From an uncultured Desulfobacterales bacterium (GTDB lineage Bacteria > Desulfobacterota > Desulfobacteria > Desulfobacterales > JAFDCJ01): a DNA stretch of 27,257 nucleotides. Of this stretch, positions 6,900-15,481 are shown piece by piece. Numbering within the stretch: the stretch's first letter is position 1; the number at the start of each line of letters is the position of its first letter. The stretch spans positions 1-27,257 of the forward strand of contig CALZJV010000018.1 in assembly GCA_945787595.1 (NCBI GenBank), read 5' to 3'. Below the pieces are notes generated by a model. The model ran no database searches. It was not told the DNA's origin and was given only the letters and a program-made list of their open reading frames with translations. Made by a program: the position numbers and the translations under genes.

Positions 6900-8957
6900 T
6901 TACTTCTCATCCTCCTGTGTGCAGAAATACTCAATTGTTTTTTGTGCGCAAGTGTTACAGTATCCCAGCTTTTCTAACATGGTTTCGATCATACGGTCGT
7001 AGAGCTTTTGATTTTCTTCGTTGGTTCGATTTGCCAGGGCACCGATCAGGCTGCCGGCGCCGGCAATGTCGGATTTTAGCCGTACATCGGTGACAGCCTT
7101 GACCAGCTCAAGGTTGTCCATAAAATCATAATCCGGATTGACGGAGATCTTCTGGCCGTAAATTTTGCGGATAGAAGTGCGAAAGGAATCGCGCTGCTCC
7201 TCACTTTTAAGTCCCAGCCGTTCTTCGACACTGTTGATATAGCGCTCATCGATCTTCAACGCCTTTAGCTCCCCGGTTTGTGGATTCTTATATTTCCACA
7301 TCTTATCGGGACCCAGATTTTCGGCATCAATTCCGATGATCATGTTGACGTAATTCATCACATCTTTGCGAATCGCAAAGGGCTCGTCCATGTACGCGTT
7401 GAACATTTCGGTCATGATGCGTTCCCGATATAATCCTTTGGCGGTTTTAAGGTCTTCAAGGTATTTGGTTCTGTCATTGGCTTCAGTGACATAATCCAGG
7501 ATGATCCGATCCAGGGCCTTGAAAATGTCATAAGAGAACATACACCGGCCTTCATTGGTTTCCGAACTTTCAATCAACAACTGGATCGCCCGTCCAAGAT
7601 TGCGCTGTCCCAGGCCTTTCTGACCAAAACGGTTGATAATTTCCGGATCCTGGTTAAGGGTGTCGATGACTTCGGCCAAAGTTTTGATGCTTTTTTCGCC
7701 GGCGACCTCTCCGGCAGAAAGTTTCATGGTTTCGATCGGAGTCAATTTTTCTGAGCGCGGCAGACGTGACAAAACAACGGCAATGGAGGTCGCATAATTT
7801 AAATTGGGGTCCTGGTGCAGGTTTTCTCCGGTCAAGGTCGTCCGGGTTTCGCTTCCGATGGTGTAATCCGTGAGGTCTTTTTGCAGCTTGTAATTGGTGT
7901 TGTGCGACACGTAGCAAATGCGGCAGCGGTCGACAATGGGAGCCTCCTCTTTTTCGGACAGGAAGCGATGAAATTCCGAATTATTGCTGGTGGCAACGAT
8001 CAGGGTATCAATGGGCCATTTATACCCGTCGATTTCAATACTGCGATTCTGGATGACGCCCAGGTAGACCTGTACCAGATCTTTTTTATTTTTATAAATT
8101 TCATCACTGAAATGGATCCCGCCGCCTGCTACGCGGGCTAATGCGCCTCGTCTTAGATCAAACCGATAGGGGTTGTTGGTATCTGTGATGTGCAGCAAGC
8201 GCTGAATCGACTCCTCACCCAACAGGTCGACCGAGGAGGATGTGATTTTGTCTTTGGCGGGGTATTTGCCGGTCACGGTCCCCAAACTTTCGGTTAGCGG
8301 AACCGGGATGATTTCAATGAATTCGAGCATTTCATCGATGGCGCCACCGGTAAAGTTTCTGATATTATTCCATATATAACCGCTGCAAGCACCCATGGGA
8401 CGGTAATTTTCATAAAGAGTTTCAACTTGTTTGTCTGAAAAACCGATTTGTTTGGCAAGAAATTCTCTATTTTGATCGGGATATTCAAACAGATTCATTC
8501 CCAGGATCATTGGGTCTTCATAGGTTTGCGATTCAATCGTGGCTATCCGGCCGTAATCGCCCAGTTTAGCGAGATCTAAAAACTTGAAGGTATACTTGCG
8601 GTTTTTATCCTCTGACAGGAAAGCACGATATTTAGCGGACAGAAATTCAACCAAAAAGGTTTTACCGTTTCCCGGCTCGCCCACAAGCACAAAGGCCATT
8701 TCTTTGGATGATCCACCCTCGGCAGCGTCTTTCACATAGGAGACAAAACTGTTGATCTCATCGTACATGCCGATCACATGCTTGGATCCCTCACGGAAAA
8801 TACTGAAATCATATGTCGTTTTGCCGTTCACCACTGCTTTTGTGATGTCGCTGTTCAGGATCATTCGCGATACACTCTGAAAAGCATTTTCAAAACGACG
8901 ATTGCCTTCCTTCACTTCGGCCAGATGGTGGCGGAGCGTGTTAGCGTTATTAGACAT
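6900..8957 (-). CDS. prkA: PrkA/YeaG serine protein kinase, AAA+ ATPase (685 aa)
   Basis: Canonical PrkA: N-terminal AAA+ ATPase module followed by a C-terminal region distantly kinase-like. The Walker A is GEPGNGKT at about residues 93-100, in the usual context AFVLVGEPGNGKTFLVEFL. Further PrkA-typical stretches are RPMGACSGYIWNNI and FSDEIYKNKKDLVQVYLG, the latter carrying the acidic pair expected of a Walker B/sensor region. The C-terminus holds LGYCNTCAQ, a CxxC plus a later Cys that could bind metal. Length is close to the 640-690 aa norm. The start is supported by a strong GGGGAGGAAAA just upstream of the ATG. First gene of the prkA-yeaH-spoVR-prkA2 operon, so its promoter should lie in the 578-bp divergent region beyond 8957. 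In enterobacteria this module is under starvation/NtrC control, but I find no sigma-54 site here. Confidence 0.95.
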   Translation of the reverse strand: MSNNANTLRHHLAEVKEGNRRFENAFQSVSRMILNSDITKAVVNGKTTYDFSIFREGSKHVIGMYDEINSFVSYVKDAAEGGSSKEMAFVLVGEPGNGKTFLVEFLSAKYRAFLSEDKNRKYTFKFLDLAKLGDYGRIATIESQTYEDPMILGMNLFEYPDQNREFLAKQIGFSDKQVETLYENYRPMGACSGYIWNNIRNFTGGAIDEMLEFIEIIPVPLTESLGTVTGKYPAKDKITSSSVDLLGEESIQRLLHITDTNNPYRFDLRRGALARVAGGGIHFSDEIYKNKKDLVQVYLGVIQNRSIEIDGYKWPIDTLIVATSNNSEFHRFLSEKEEAPIVDRCRICYVSHNTNYKLQKDLTDYTIGSETRTTLTGENLHQDPNLNYATSIAVVLSRLPRSEKLTPIETMKLSAGEVAGEKSIKTLAEVIDTLNQDPEIINRFGQKGLGQRNLGRAIQLLIESSETNEGRCMFSYDIFKALDRIILDYVTEANDRTKYLEDLKTAKGLYRERIMTEMFNAYMDEPFAIRKDVMNYVNMIIGIDAENLGPDKMWKYKNPQTGELKALKIDERYINSVEERLGLKSEEQRDSFRTSIRKIYGQKISVNPDYDFMDNLELVKAVTDVRLKSDIAGAGSLIGALANRTNEENQKLYDRMIETMLEKLGYCNTCAQKTIEYFCTQEDEK

Positions 8958-9535
8958 TTTTCCTCCCCGAAAGGTTCAAATTAATTATTTAGCGACCGTT
9001 GCCATGCAAACCACATCGAAGACCGGTCTGGTGCCATTCAGAAATACTAGCCAGTATTGGGGTTGAGGGTAATCCTAAAAAGTGCAGCTTACTGCCTTGG
9101 GAGAGTGATCAGTAGAGAGGTTTCGTAATTTTCCAGTATTTCCAGGTGTGCGAGCGTTAGATTTCCCAATGGCCTACTGCCCTATCGTAAGCACTATTCT
9201 TCAGGTGGCAACCCCGTTTACGCTGTTGAAACAGGTTTTACACGGTAACGCTTTTCTGACATTAAAATGACGGTTTTTTCATCATTTGAGCAATCATTAC
9301 AGGGATAATGTTTGCTTCAATTCCAGAATGTTCTATTTTTCAGATCGATACTTTTAAATAGAAACGCGATTTTTTTCTTTAATTTCAATAATATTCCAGA
9401 TAGTAAGTTTGCCTGACCTTATTGAGTGAAACGGCTTGCCAAAAATTTGGTCGCAAGATAAAGTATCTCAATTGGAGCCTAGCGTTTACTTTATGCAAAA
9501 ATGATACCATGGGAAGTACATAGGAAATTACAAGT
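8958..9535. other. Divergent intergenic region between prkA operon and acyltransferase gene
   Basis: A 578-bp stretch between two divergent transcripts, so it should hold promoters for both. Searching by eye for sigma-54 (-24/-12), FNR-like inverted sites and good sigma-70 pairs gave nothing convincing. No ORF with coding character, no array repeat, no RNA gene and no clear terminator were recognised. The right part is AT-rich. Confidence 0.45.
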
Positions 9536-10258
9536 ATGAAGCTTTGGAAACGGGCAGCATTTTATGCCTTTGGTTGGGTTGCTAAAATCGTGGTGACCTT
9601 GTGGTTGAGCTCCTGTCGCATCTCCGAGTTCGGCCGTGGGATAGAAGAGCGCTATTTAAAAGATAATCCCGGGAAGGGACTTCTCTACGCCAGCTGGCAC
9701 AGGGGGTTGTTTTTTATCATTTACTGGTACCGCAACCAGAGCACTGTTTCAATTGCCAGTGTCAGTGAAGACGGTGAACTGGCCGCCCAGGCGGCCAAAC
9801 GTTTCGGCTGGATAACCGCCAGGGGGTCTTCATCTCGGGGTGGAAGAAAAGCCTATCGTGAAATGGAAGCGCTCGTTAAAAAAGGATACAAAGGCGGGCT
9901 GGTGGCGGATGCGCCCAGGGGGCCGCGATTTGTTTCCAAACCAGGGATAATCTATCTGGCCAAACGTACCGGGTTTCCAATAATACCGGTGATATGGAGT
10001 GCGGATCGATACTGGAAGTTGAAAAGCTGGGACCGGACCATCATTCCCAAGGCTTTTTGCCGCATCGTCGCCCTGTATGCTGATAGCTATTTATTTGTGC
10101 CGGTCGACGCCTCCCGGCGAGAGTGCGAAGAATATCGCCGGCAACTGGACTGCATGCTCAATCGAATCATGTATCAAGCCGACCATTTTTTCAAGACTTC
10201 GGGGGTAACGGATCCCCGCCAAATCGAAGTGCCGGAACCTTTACCATTGCCGGACTGA
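9536..10258 (+). CDS. DUF374 family lysophospholipid acyltransferase-like protein (240 aa)
   Basis: DUF374-type acyltransferase, related to the LPLAT/HtrB superfamily that transfers acyl chains to lipid A or lysophospholipid precursors at the inner membrane. Visible hallmarks are SWHRG (His at about 55), VSEDGELAA, ARGSSSRGG (about 95-103), VADAPRGPRF (about 123-132) and KPGIIYLAK. The first 25 residues form a hydrophobic membrane-associated segment (FYAFGWVAKIVVTLWL). Length is typical for the family (210-250). It is a lone plus-strand gene with about 300 bp to the next gene, suggesting its own transcription unit. Substrate is unknown; a lipid A or glycolipid acylation role is inferred from the family. 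Start at 9536 is the first ATG giving the hydrophobic N-terminus. Confidence 0.85.
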   Translation: MKLWKRAAFYAFGWVAKIVVTLWLSSCRISEFGRGIEERYLKDNPGKGLLYASWHRGLFFIIYWYRNQSTVSIASVSEDGELAAQAAKRFGWITARGSSSRGGRKAYREMEALVKKGYKGGLVADAPRGPRFVSKPGIIYLAKRTGFPIIPVIWSADRYWKLKSWDRTIIPKAFCRIVALYADSYLFVPVDASRRECEEYRRQLDCMLNRIMYQADHFFKTSGVTDPRQIEVPEPLPLPD

Positions 10259-10566
10259 TTTGAATTCGGATTTGGGAATGCGGGAAATTGGTGCCACTTC
10301 AGAGCTCCGCCATTTAAATAAGTAGTTGACTGATTTAAAAAAATTACCTGCTTAATGAAAATCATAAAAATTTGGGATTTATTTGGCCCAATTTCAAGAT
10401 CAGGTGGTGCTTGCGATCTGGGATTTTATTATATTATAAAACCTTCTAATACCACTGGTTTAGAATTTAGGTTGATGTTATCTTGAACGCTTCATTTTCC
10501 GGTATTGCAATGCGGTGTGAAATCGACTATTAACTTGAGGAAATCGAGAAAACTGAGGGGTTGACT
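10259..10566. other. Intergenic region upstream of the larA-like gene
   Basis: About 308 bp. It holds one possible promoter (given separately) and a good Shine-Dalgarno GAGGGG at 10555-10560 before the larA-like start. I see no gene, terminator or repeat array here. Confidence 0.45.
10411..10440 (+). promoter_or_regulatory. Possible sigma-70 promoter for the larA-like gene
   Basis: TTGCGA at 10411-10416 and TATAAA at 10435-10440 with an 18-bp spacer, about 125 bp upstream of the start codon. The -35 matches 4 of 6 and the -10 matches 5 of 6 consensus bases. It is by eye only, in an AT-rich region where such matches can occur by chance. Confidence 0.3.
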
Positions 10567-12006
10567 ATGAAGAAGGAAATAGCCGATGTTTTAGGCGGGA
10601 GTAACACCCGGGGTTGGAAAACAATCAAGGTGGATTTTGGTGATGATTTTCTGGACATTGAGGTACCGGCCGACTGTGAAATTTTGAGCATGCCATCCAT
10701 GCCCTGTCTGGTCGATTCAGCTGCAGAAATAACCCATGCGTTGAATCAGCCGACAGGTTCACCCACCATATCCGAAATTATTCGTTCAAAAGGCAAACCC
10801 GTTGAAGACCTCACGGTTTGCATCACGGTATCGGATATTACCCGACCGGCGCCTTACAAAGGGAAAAACGGCTTATTGCTGCCCCTGCTTGCCCTCATTG
10901 AAGACACCGGCGTAAAAAGAGAGAACATTGTTTTCGTAATCGGCAATGGAATGCACCGTCACAGCACACTTGAGGAGCGAATCTACATGTACGGTCAGGA
11001 GGTGGTGGATGATTATCGTATTGTTGATCACAATAGCGAGGATGACGATTCCATGATTCTGGCCGCACAAACCAAAAGCGGAACCCGGGTTCATTTAAAT
11101 AAAATTTTTTATGAATCGGATGTTAAAATTATTACGGGACTTGTTGAAAGTCATTTTATGGCAGGGGTATCCGGAGGTAGAAAGGCAGTCTGCCCGGCTC
11201 TGGTAAATACCAAAACCATCCAGTATTTTCACAGCGTTCAAGTTCTTGAAGACCCAAAGGCAACCAATCTGATTCTTGAAGGCAATCCCTGTCACGAGGA
11301 GGCTTTGGAGGTTGCTCAAACCGTGGGAATTGATTTCCTGGTCAATGTAACCCTCGACAAGCGTTTGTGCATGACCGGTGTTTTTGCAGGTGCGCTCGAG
11401 GAAGCCCACCTTGCAGCCTATGAAGCCATGAAAAAGTCCGTGATGATTCCGGTGGAGCAGCCGTCCGATATTGTTTTAACCCACGCCGGCTACGTCGGCC
11501 GTAATCATTATCAGGCCGTCAAAGCGGCTGTCAATGCCATGCCTGCTGTCAAAGAGAAGGGCCTGATTGTCATGCTGGCCAATAACGTGGATGTCGAACC
11601 TATCGGTTCTCAGGAATATAAGACATTTTTGCATCTTTTCAAAATGTTGGGCCCGGACGGCTTTAACAACGTCCTTGAGCACCCGGACTGGGTCTTTACC
11701 AAAGATCAATGGGAACCCGAAATGTGGGGCAAACCGTTTCGTAAGGTTGGCATAGATGGATTGATCTACTGTTGTCCGCAAATACCGGAAGAAAATTTCG
11801 ATATCATCCCGGGCCCTAACGGTTATGACTTTATTGATGGTGATGCCGGTTTTGCCTCCGACAAGCAAAAGGCGACCGCCATGCTGCAAAATGCGATTAT
11901 TTACGCGGTCAACCACCCAAGATTTGCAGGCCAAAAACCGACCTTGGCTTATATCGAGGAAGGCCCTTATGCAGTGCCAATGGCTAATAAATCTTGTTGC
12001 TGCTAA
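10567..12006 (+). CDS. LarA family nickel-dependent hydroxyacid racemase/epimerase homolog (479 aa)
   Basis: LarA/DUF2088 family. Characterised members use a nickel-pincer nucleotide tethered to a lysine to racemise or epimerise 2-hydroxyacids. The catalytic set of lactate racemase has clear counterparts: SDITRP (Asp about 90, Arg 93), GNGMHRHS (His 130), ESHFMAG (His 196), GGRKAV (Lys 206, the expected cofactor lysine) and YFHS (His 222). I start at the ATG 10567, six bases after GAGGGG, rather than the TTG two codons upstream. The C-terminus ends in KSCCC, three consecutive Cys that may bind metal. The cofactor-making genes larB, larC and larE are not in this window and would have to be elsewhere. 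Neighbours downstream handle three-carbon and sugar-acid intermediates, so the substrate may be a sugar acid or glycerate-like hydroxyacid rather than lactate (inference). Confidence 0.87.
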   Translation: MKKEIADVLGGSNTRGWKTIKVDFGDDFLDIEVPADCEILSMPSMPCLVDSAAEITHALNQPTGSPTISEIIRSKGKPVEDLTVCITVSDITRPAPYKGKNGLLLPLLALIEDTGVKRENIVFVIGNGMHRHSTLEERIYMYGQEVVDDYRIVDHNSEDDDSMILAAQTKSGTRVHLNKIFYESDVKIITGLVESHFMAGVSGGRKAVCPALVNTKTIQYFHSVQVLEDPKATNLILEGNPCHEEALEVAQTVGIDFLVNVTLDKRLCMTGVFAGALEEAHLAAYEAMKKSVMIPVEQPSDIVLTHAGYVGRNHYQAVKAAVNAMPAVKEKGLIVMLANNVDVEPIGSQEYKTFLHLFKMLGPDGFNNVLEHPDWVFTKDQWEPEMWGKPFRKVGIDGLIYCCPQIPEENFDIIPGPNGYDFIDGDAGFASDKQKATAMLQNAIIYAVNHPRFAGQKPTLAYIEEGPYAVPMANKSCCC

Positions 12007-12035
12007 TAACGAATATCGTCTAAAAGAATATACAG

Positions 12036-12587
12036 ATGGATTTCTGGGATATATACGACAAACACTATGATCGGGTAAGAAAATTCATTTTTGTTCTTGT
12101 CCGAGATGAATGGGTGGCCGATGATTTAATCCAGGAGACCTTCATCAAAGTTCAAAGAAACCTGAATCAGTTGAGAGAAGCGTCCAAGCTTTCTTCCTGG
12201 ATTTTTAGAATTGCCTGCAACCTTTGTCAGGATCACTTTCGTAAAATGAGCCAATCATCGAGGAGTGAACATGTTCTCACCGGAAATAGGGAAATTCTCG
12301 CAGAGCCTCTGTTTCAAAAAAAATTCGAGCAACACCAAATGGGAGAATGCATCCAAGATAAAATTAGACTATTGCCGGAATCATATCAGACCGTCCTAGC
12401 TCTTTTTGATCTGATGGAATTCAGCCATCAAGAAATCGCAGAGATTCTTGATATATCTATTGAGAATGTCAAAGTTAGATTGCACCGAGCCCGCAAGAAA
12501 TTAAAAATAATCCTGGAAGAAGAATGTAGATTTGAAGTCGACGAGCGGAATGTCCTCGTTTGCGATCCAGTCGCAAATAAAAACTAA
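12036..12587 (+). CDS. ECF-type RNA polymerase sigma factor (183 aa)
   Basis: Extracytoplasmic-function sigma factor. Region 2 is visible as DDLIQETFIKVQRNL followed by LSSWIFRIACN; region 4 as LPESYQTVLALF, then HQEIAEILDISIENVKVRLH (helix-turn-helix) and RARKKLK. Length is normal. An extra C-terminal tail, CRFEVDERNVLVCDP, carries Cys 164 and Cys 176. Cys 61, 64 and 105 are also present. The gene starts 29 bp after the larA-like stop, probably cotranscribed with it. No zinc-finger anti-sigma gene follows, which is where one often sits, so control may be carried by the Cys tail or by a distant partner (inference). The Shine-Dalgarno is weak. Its targets are unknown; the adjoining catabolic genes are candidates. 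Confidence 0.9.
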   Translation: MDFWDIYDKHYDRVRKFIFVLVRDEWVADDLIQETFIKVQRNLNQLREASKLSSWIFRIACNLCQDHFRKMSQSSRSEHVLTGNREILAEPLFQKKFEQHQMGECIQDKIRLLPESYQTVLALFDLMEFSHQEIAEILDISIENVKVRLHRARKKLKIILEEECRFEVDERNVLVCDPVANKN

Positions 12588-12632
12588 AATTTTCGGAACT
12601 ATAACCCCAAAAAGGGTAATATCGACACCGGT

Positions 12633-12660
12633 GGCTTTTAGCGACGACCTTTGTTTTGGT
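12633..12660 (+). repeat. 28-bp direct repeat, copy 1
   Basis: Begins GGCTTTTAGCGACGACCTT and ends in GTTTTGGT. It matches copy 2 at 15482-15509 in 27 of 28 positions, same orientation, with weaker similarity continuing on both sides (CACCGG before, GAA after). It lies 45 bp after the sigma factor stop, about 230 bp upstream of hyi. Confidence 0.85.
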
Positions 12661-12863
12661 AAAGAATGGCAAAAATTAATTGTGATTCAGCTTTATCAAC
12701 GATTGGTTTTTTCTTGACAAACAAATTGGATTGAATCAATTTCTGGCTGTATGGATTTCAGAACAGATTCAATAAGCAGGATATCCGTATATTGTTGTAA
12801 CGGTGAGCCACTAGGGCATCTTTGAATTTTACGCTTATATGATCATTTCGGGGAGGATACGTC

Positions 12864-13640
12864 ATGCCAAAGTTCAGTGCAAACTTAACAATGATGTTTA
12901 ATGAGGTCGAGTTTCTGAGTCGCTTTGAGCGCGCCTCATTAGCGGGCTTCAAAGCAGTGGAATATATGTTTCCCTATGAATGGGCAAAAGAGCAACTAGC
13001 CGATGAACTGGAATCACATGAACTTGAGCAGGTGCTGTTCAACCTGCCAGCTGGAGACTGGGCTGGCGGAGAGCGAGGGATTGCTTGCATACCAGGGCGT
13101 GAAAATGAATTCAAGGATGGGGTGGAATTGGCGCTAGCGTATGCCAAAGCCCTGCAGTGCCCAGCCATTAATTGTCTCGTCGGGTTGACGCCTGAAGGTA
13201 TTGCCGCAGACAAAGTCCGCCAAACGCTTGTAGATAACCTCCATTTTGCTGCTACCGCTTTGGAAAAGAATGGTGTTCGATTTCTGATCGAAATGTTAAA
13301 CCACAACGCCATACCGGGGTTTTATCTGGTACGGACCCAAGAGGCGCTGCAGCTGCTGGAGGAAGTCAACCATCCCAACCTCAGACTTCAATACGATGTT
13401 TATCACATGCAGATTATGGAAGGAAATTTAATCGATACCTTGTCAGCACATATATCCCGTATCGGCCATATTCAGATAGCCGATAATCCGGGTCGGCATG
13501 AACCTGGAACTGGAGAGATAAACTTTCCCAACGTGTTTGCCGCTATTGATGCGGCGGGTTACAACGGATGGATCGGATGTGAATATATACCCGCTGGAAC
13601 AACTGAGGAAGGCCTCAGATGGTTTAAACCTTATCAATAA
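12864..13640 (+). CDS. hyi: Hydroxypyruvate isomerase (258 aa)
   Basis: TIM-barrel isomerase interconverting hydroxypyruvate and tartronate semialdehyde. Length equals the E. coli Hyi (258 aa). The two catalytic glutamates align: LIEMLNHN with Glu 143 and IGCEYIP with Glu 240. Metal/substrate residues appear in YDVYHMQIMEG (Asp 178, His 181) and IGHIQIADNPGRHEPGTGE. Xylose-isomerase-like TIM barrel family; the OtnI (2-oxo-tetronate isomerase) relatives are similar, so the exact substrate could be a 2-oxo-tetronate. It is followed after 18 bp by a tartronate semialdehyde reductase, the classical partner, supporting the hydroxypyruvate/tartronate assignment. A good GGGGAGGA lies before the ATG. 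Cytoplasmic. Confidence 0.9.
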   Translation: MPKFSANLTMMFNEVEFLSRFERASLAGFKAVEYMFPYEWAKEQLADELESHELEQVLFNLPAGDWAGGERGIACIPGRENEFKDGVELALAYAKALQCPAINCLVGLTPEGIAADKVRQTLVDNLHFAATALEKNGVRFLIEMLNHNAIPGFYLVRTQEALQLLEEVNHPNLRLQYDVYHMQIMEGNLIDTLSAHISRIGHIQIADNPGRHEPGTGEINFPNVFAAIDAAGYNGWIGCEYIPAGTTEEGLRWFKPYQ

Positions 13641-13658
13641 ATAAAAAGGAGGAAGGCA

Positions 13659-14540
13659 ATGAAGATTGGATTTATCGGGATTGGAATCATGGGTGGACCT
13701 ATGGCCATACACCTGCTGGACGCCGGCCATGAGATCGCTGTTAACGACATAAACCCAATTCCCCAAGAGCTTTTAGACAAGGGCGCACAGGTGGTGTCAT
13801 CTGCCAAAGAAGCGGCTGAAAGGGGTGAGGTGATCATTATCATGGTACCCGACACACCGGATGTTGAGATAGTCTTATTTGGAGAAAACGGGGTGGCCGA
13901 GGGACTAAATCAGGGCAAAATCGTTGTTGACATGAGTTCCATATCCCCGGTGGAGACAAAGCTGTTCGCCGAGAAGATCAATGCGTTGGGTTGCAAGTAT
14001 TTGGATGCACCGGTATCCGGTGGTGAAGTCGGGGCCAAGGCGGGGACCCTGACGATTATGGTGGGCGGTGATCAAGAAACCTTCGATATGGTAAAGCCGT
14101 TATTTGAGCTTATGGGCAAGAATATCACCTTGGTGGGTGGCAACGGTGATGGTCAAACCTGCAAGGTGGCCAACCAGATTATAGTGGCTTTAACTATTGA
14201 GGCGGTTGGCGAAGCTCTGTTGTTCGCGTCCAAAGCAGGAGCGGATCCGTCAAAAGTCCGGGAGGCGCTGATGGGCGGTTTTGCCTCGTCTAAGATTCTT
14301 GAGATCCACGGGGAGCGGATGATTAAGCGTACCTTCGACCCCGGTTTTAGGATCGAACTCCACCAGAAAGACTTAAATTTAGCACTGTCTAATGCGCGCA
14401 AGCTGCAAATGTCGCTGCCGAACACAGCTACGGCTCAGGAATTGTTCAACAGTGTCGCCGCCCAGGGAGACATTGGGCTGGATCATTCGGCCATGGTTTT
14501 GGCATTAGAAAAGCTGGCCGAGTTTAAAGTCGGCAAATAG
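13659..14540 (+). CDS. glxR: Tartronate semialdehyde (2-hydroxy-3-oxopropionate) reductase (293 aa)
   Basis: Beta-hydroxyacid dehydrogenase family, reducing tartronate semialdehyde to D-glycerate with NAD(P)H. The Rossmann motif is GFIGIGIMGGPMA at the N-terminus (about 4-16). The substrate-binding signature DAPVSGGEVGA is at about 117-126 and the catalytic lysine at 169 in TCKVANQ. The FDPGFRIELHQKDLNLAL stretch near the C-terminus is typical of GlxR/GarR. Length normal. The Shine-Dalgarno AAGGAGG lies 7 bp before the ATG, and the 18-bp gap to hyi suggests cotranscription. Reads as the enzyme that passes hyi and aldolase products to glycerate. GarR and GlxR cannot be told apart from this alone. 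Confidence 0.92.
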   Translation: MKIGFIGIGIMGGPMAIHLLDAGHEIAVNDINPIPQELLDKGAQVVSSAKEAAERGEVIIIMVPDTPDVEIVLFGENGVAEGLNQGKIVVDMSSISPVETKLFAEKINALGCKYLDAPVSGGEVGAKAGTLTIMVGGDQETFDMVKPLFELMGKNITLVGGNGDGQTCKVANQIIVALTIEAVGEALLFASKAGADPSKVREALMGGFASSKILEIHGERMIKRTFDPGFRIELHQKDLNLALSNARKLQMSLPNTATAQELFNSVAAQGDIGLDHSAMVLALEKLAEFKVGK

Positions 14541-14610
14541 GCGATTCTGCAAGGCTTTATGCGCTCGGTTCTTTATTTTAACGTTGAAAACCTGGTTCTC
14601 CCTCTCTCCG

Positions 14611-14630
14611 AGCTGTAGGCTCTACGAGCT
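14611..14630 (+). other. Hairpin in the glxR-aldolase gap
   Basis: AGCTGTAG pairs with CTAC and AGCT separated by one bulged G, with a GCT loop. Nearby is an 11-bp imperfect direct repeat GGAAGCCGGGC (14631-14641) and GGAAGCTGGGC (14659-14669). No following T-run, so it is not a typical intrinsic terminator. It may be an mRNA structure or remnant of an intergenic repeat. Confidence 0.4.
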
Positions 14631-14710
14631 GGAAGCCGGGCTGCAGACACTTCGGGCCGGAAGCTGGGCCAGGATTCTTTACTAGATGTCATGATGACTG
14701 AGAGGGTTAT

Positions 14711-15472
14711 ATGAAGTTTATTCGCAAGCGTGCCTTGGCTGGAGAAGTAATGTTTGGCGTCGGGGCGAATCTTGGATCCAGCCTGACCGTCGAGATGATT
14801 GGAGCCGCCGGCTTCGACTGGACCTGGATCGATTGTGAACATGGTGCCGGCGATTATAGTGAATTGATCCCACAGATTCAGGCCGCCAGCATTTACAATG
14901 CCCCGGCCGTCGTTCGGATTGCCTGGAATGAAGCCCCGCGCTTCAAGCGCGTTTTGGATTTGGGGGCTGCAGGCATCATGGTGCCCTATGTGACCTCCGC
15001 CCGGGAGGCCGAGCAGGCTGCCGCCTCCATGCGCTATCCGCCGCTGGGTCTCCGCGGTGTGGCCCGCTTCAACCGGGCCTGCGGTTTCGGCCAGGATTTT
15101 GATACTTATTTTTCACAAGCCAATGACAATCTTTTAACCGTGGTTCAGATCGAGACCAAAGAGTCGGTTGATCGGGCGGAAGAAATTGCAGCGGTTGCCG
15201 GGGTGGATGTGCTATTTGTCGGCCCGCTGGATTTAAGCGTCAACATGAATATGGTTCAAAAATTTGATCACCCGGAATTTGAGCAGGCCATGGACAGGGT
15301 GGCTGCGGCCTGCCGTAAGTACGGCAAGGCAGCCGGCATACTGCTGCCCAAGCTGGATTATCTTGCAGGTTGGATTGCAAAGGGATTTACCTTTCTGGTG
15401 GTCGGATCCGACGGCGGGTGTGTTGCCGGCGGTTTAAAATCGATCGCTGCTGCTTGCAGTCAATTCAAGTAA
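14711..15472 (+). CDS. HpcH/HpaI (GarL-like) 2-keto-3-deoxy sugar acid aldolase (253 aa)
   Basis: Class II metal-dependent aldolase of the HpcH/HpaI family that cleaves 2-keto-3-deoxy acids to pyruvate plus an aldehyde. Visible: catalytic His 44 in WIDCEHGAGDYSEL, Arg 69 in VVRIAW, metal-binding Glu 148 in QIETKE, and Asp 174 in FVGPLDLS. Length 253 aa is typical (GarL 256). If it acts on 2-keto-3-deoxyglucarate, the aldehyde product is tartronate semialdehyde, which the upstream reductase and isomerase could use. That pairing is the main argument for a GarL-like role; other 2-keto acids are possible. The start has a GAGAGG site about seven bases upstream. It is 170 bp from glxR. Confidence 0.87.
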   Translation: MKFIRKRALAGEVMFGVGANLGSSLTVEMIGAAGFDWTWIDCEHGAGDYSELIPQIQAASIYNAPAVVRIAWNEAPRFKRVLDLGAAGIMVPYVTSAREAEQAAASMRYPPLGLRGVARFNRACGFGQDFDTYFSQANDNLLTVVQIETKESVDRAEEIAAVAGVDVLFVGPLDLSVNMNMVQKFDHPEFEQAMDRVAAACRKYGKAAGILLPKLDYLAGWIAKGFTFLVVGSDGGCVAGGLKSIAAACSQFK

Positions 15473-15481
15473 ACATCCACC

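Noticed and set aside
8958..9535. Possible sigma-54 promoter for the prkA operon
   Set aside because: GTGCCA occurs near 9030 but the matching GCAA is not at the required spacing on the minus strand.
10561..10566. TTG start two codons before the larA-like ATG
   Set aside because: The GAGGGG Shine-Dalgarno directly abuts the TTG but is correctly spaced for the ATG at 10567.
12714..12740. TTGACA as a -35 box upstream of hyi
   Set aside because: No acceptable -10 box is found 15-19 bases downstream.
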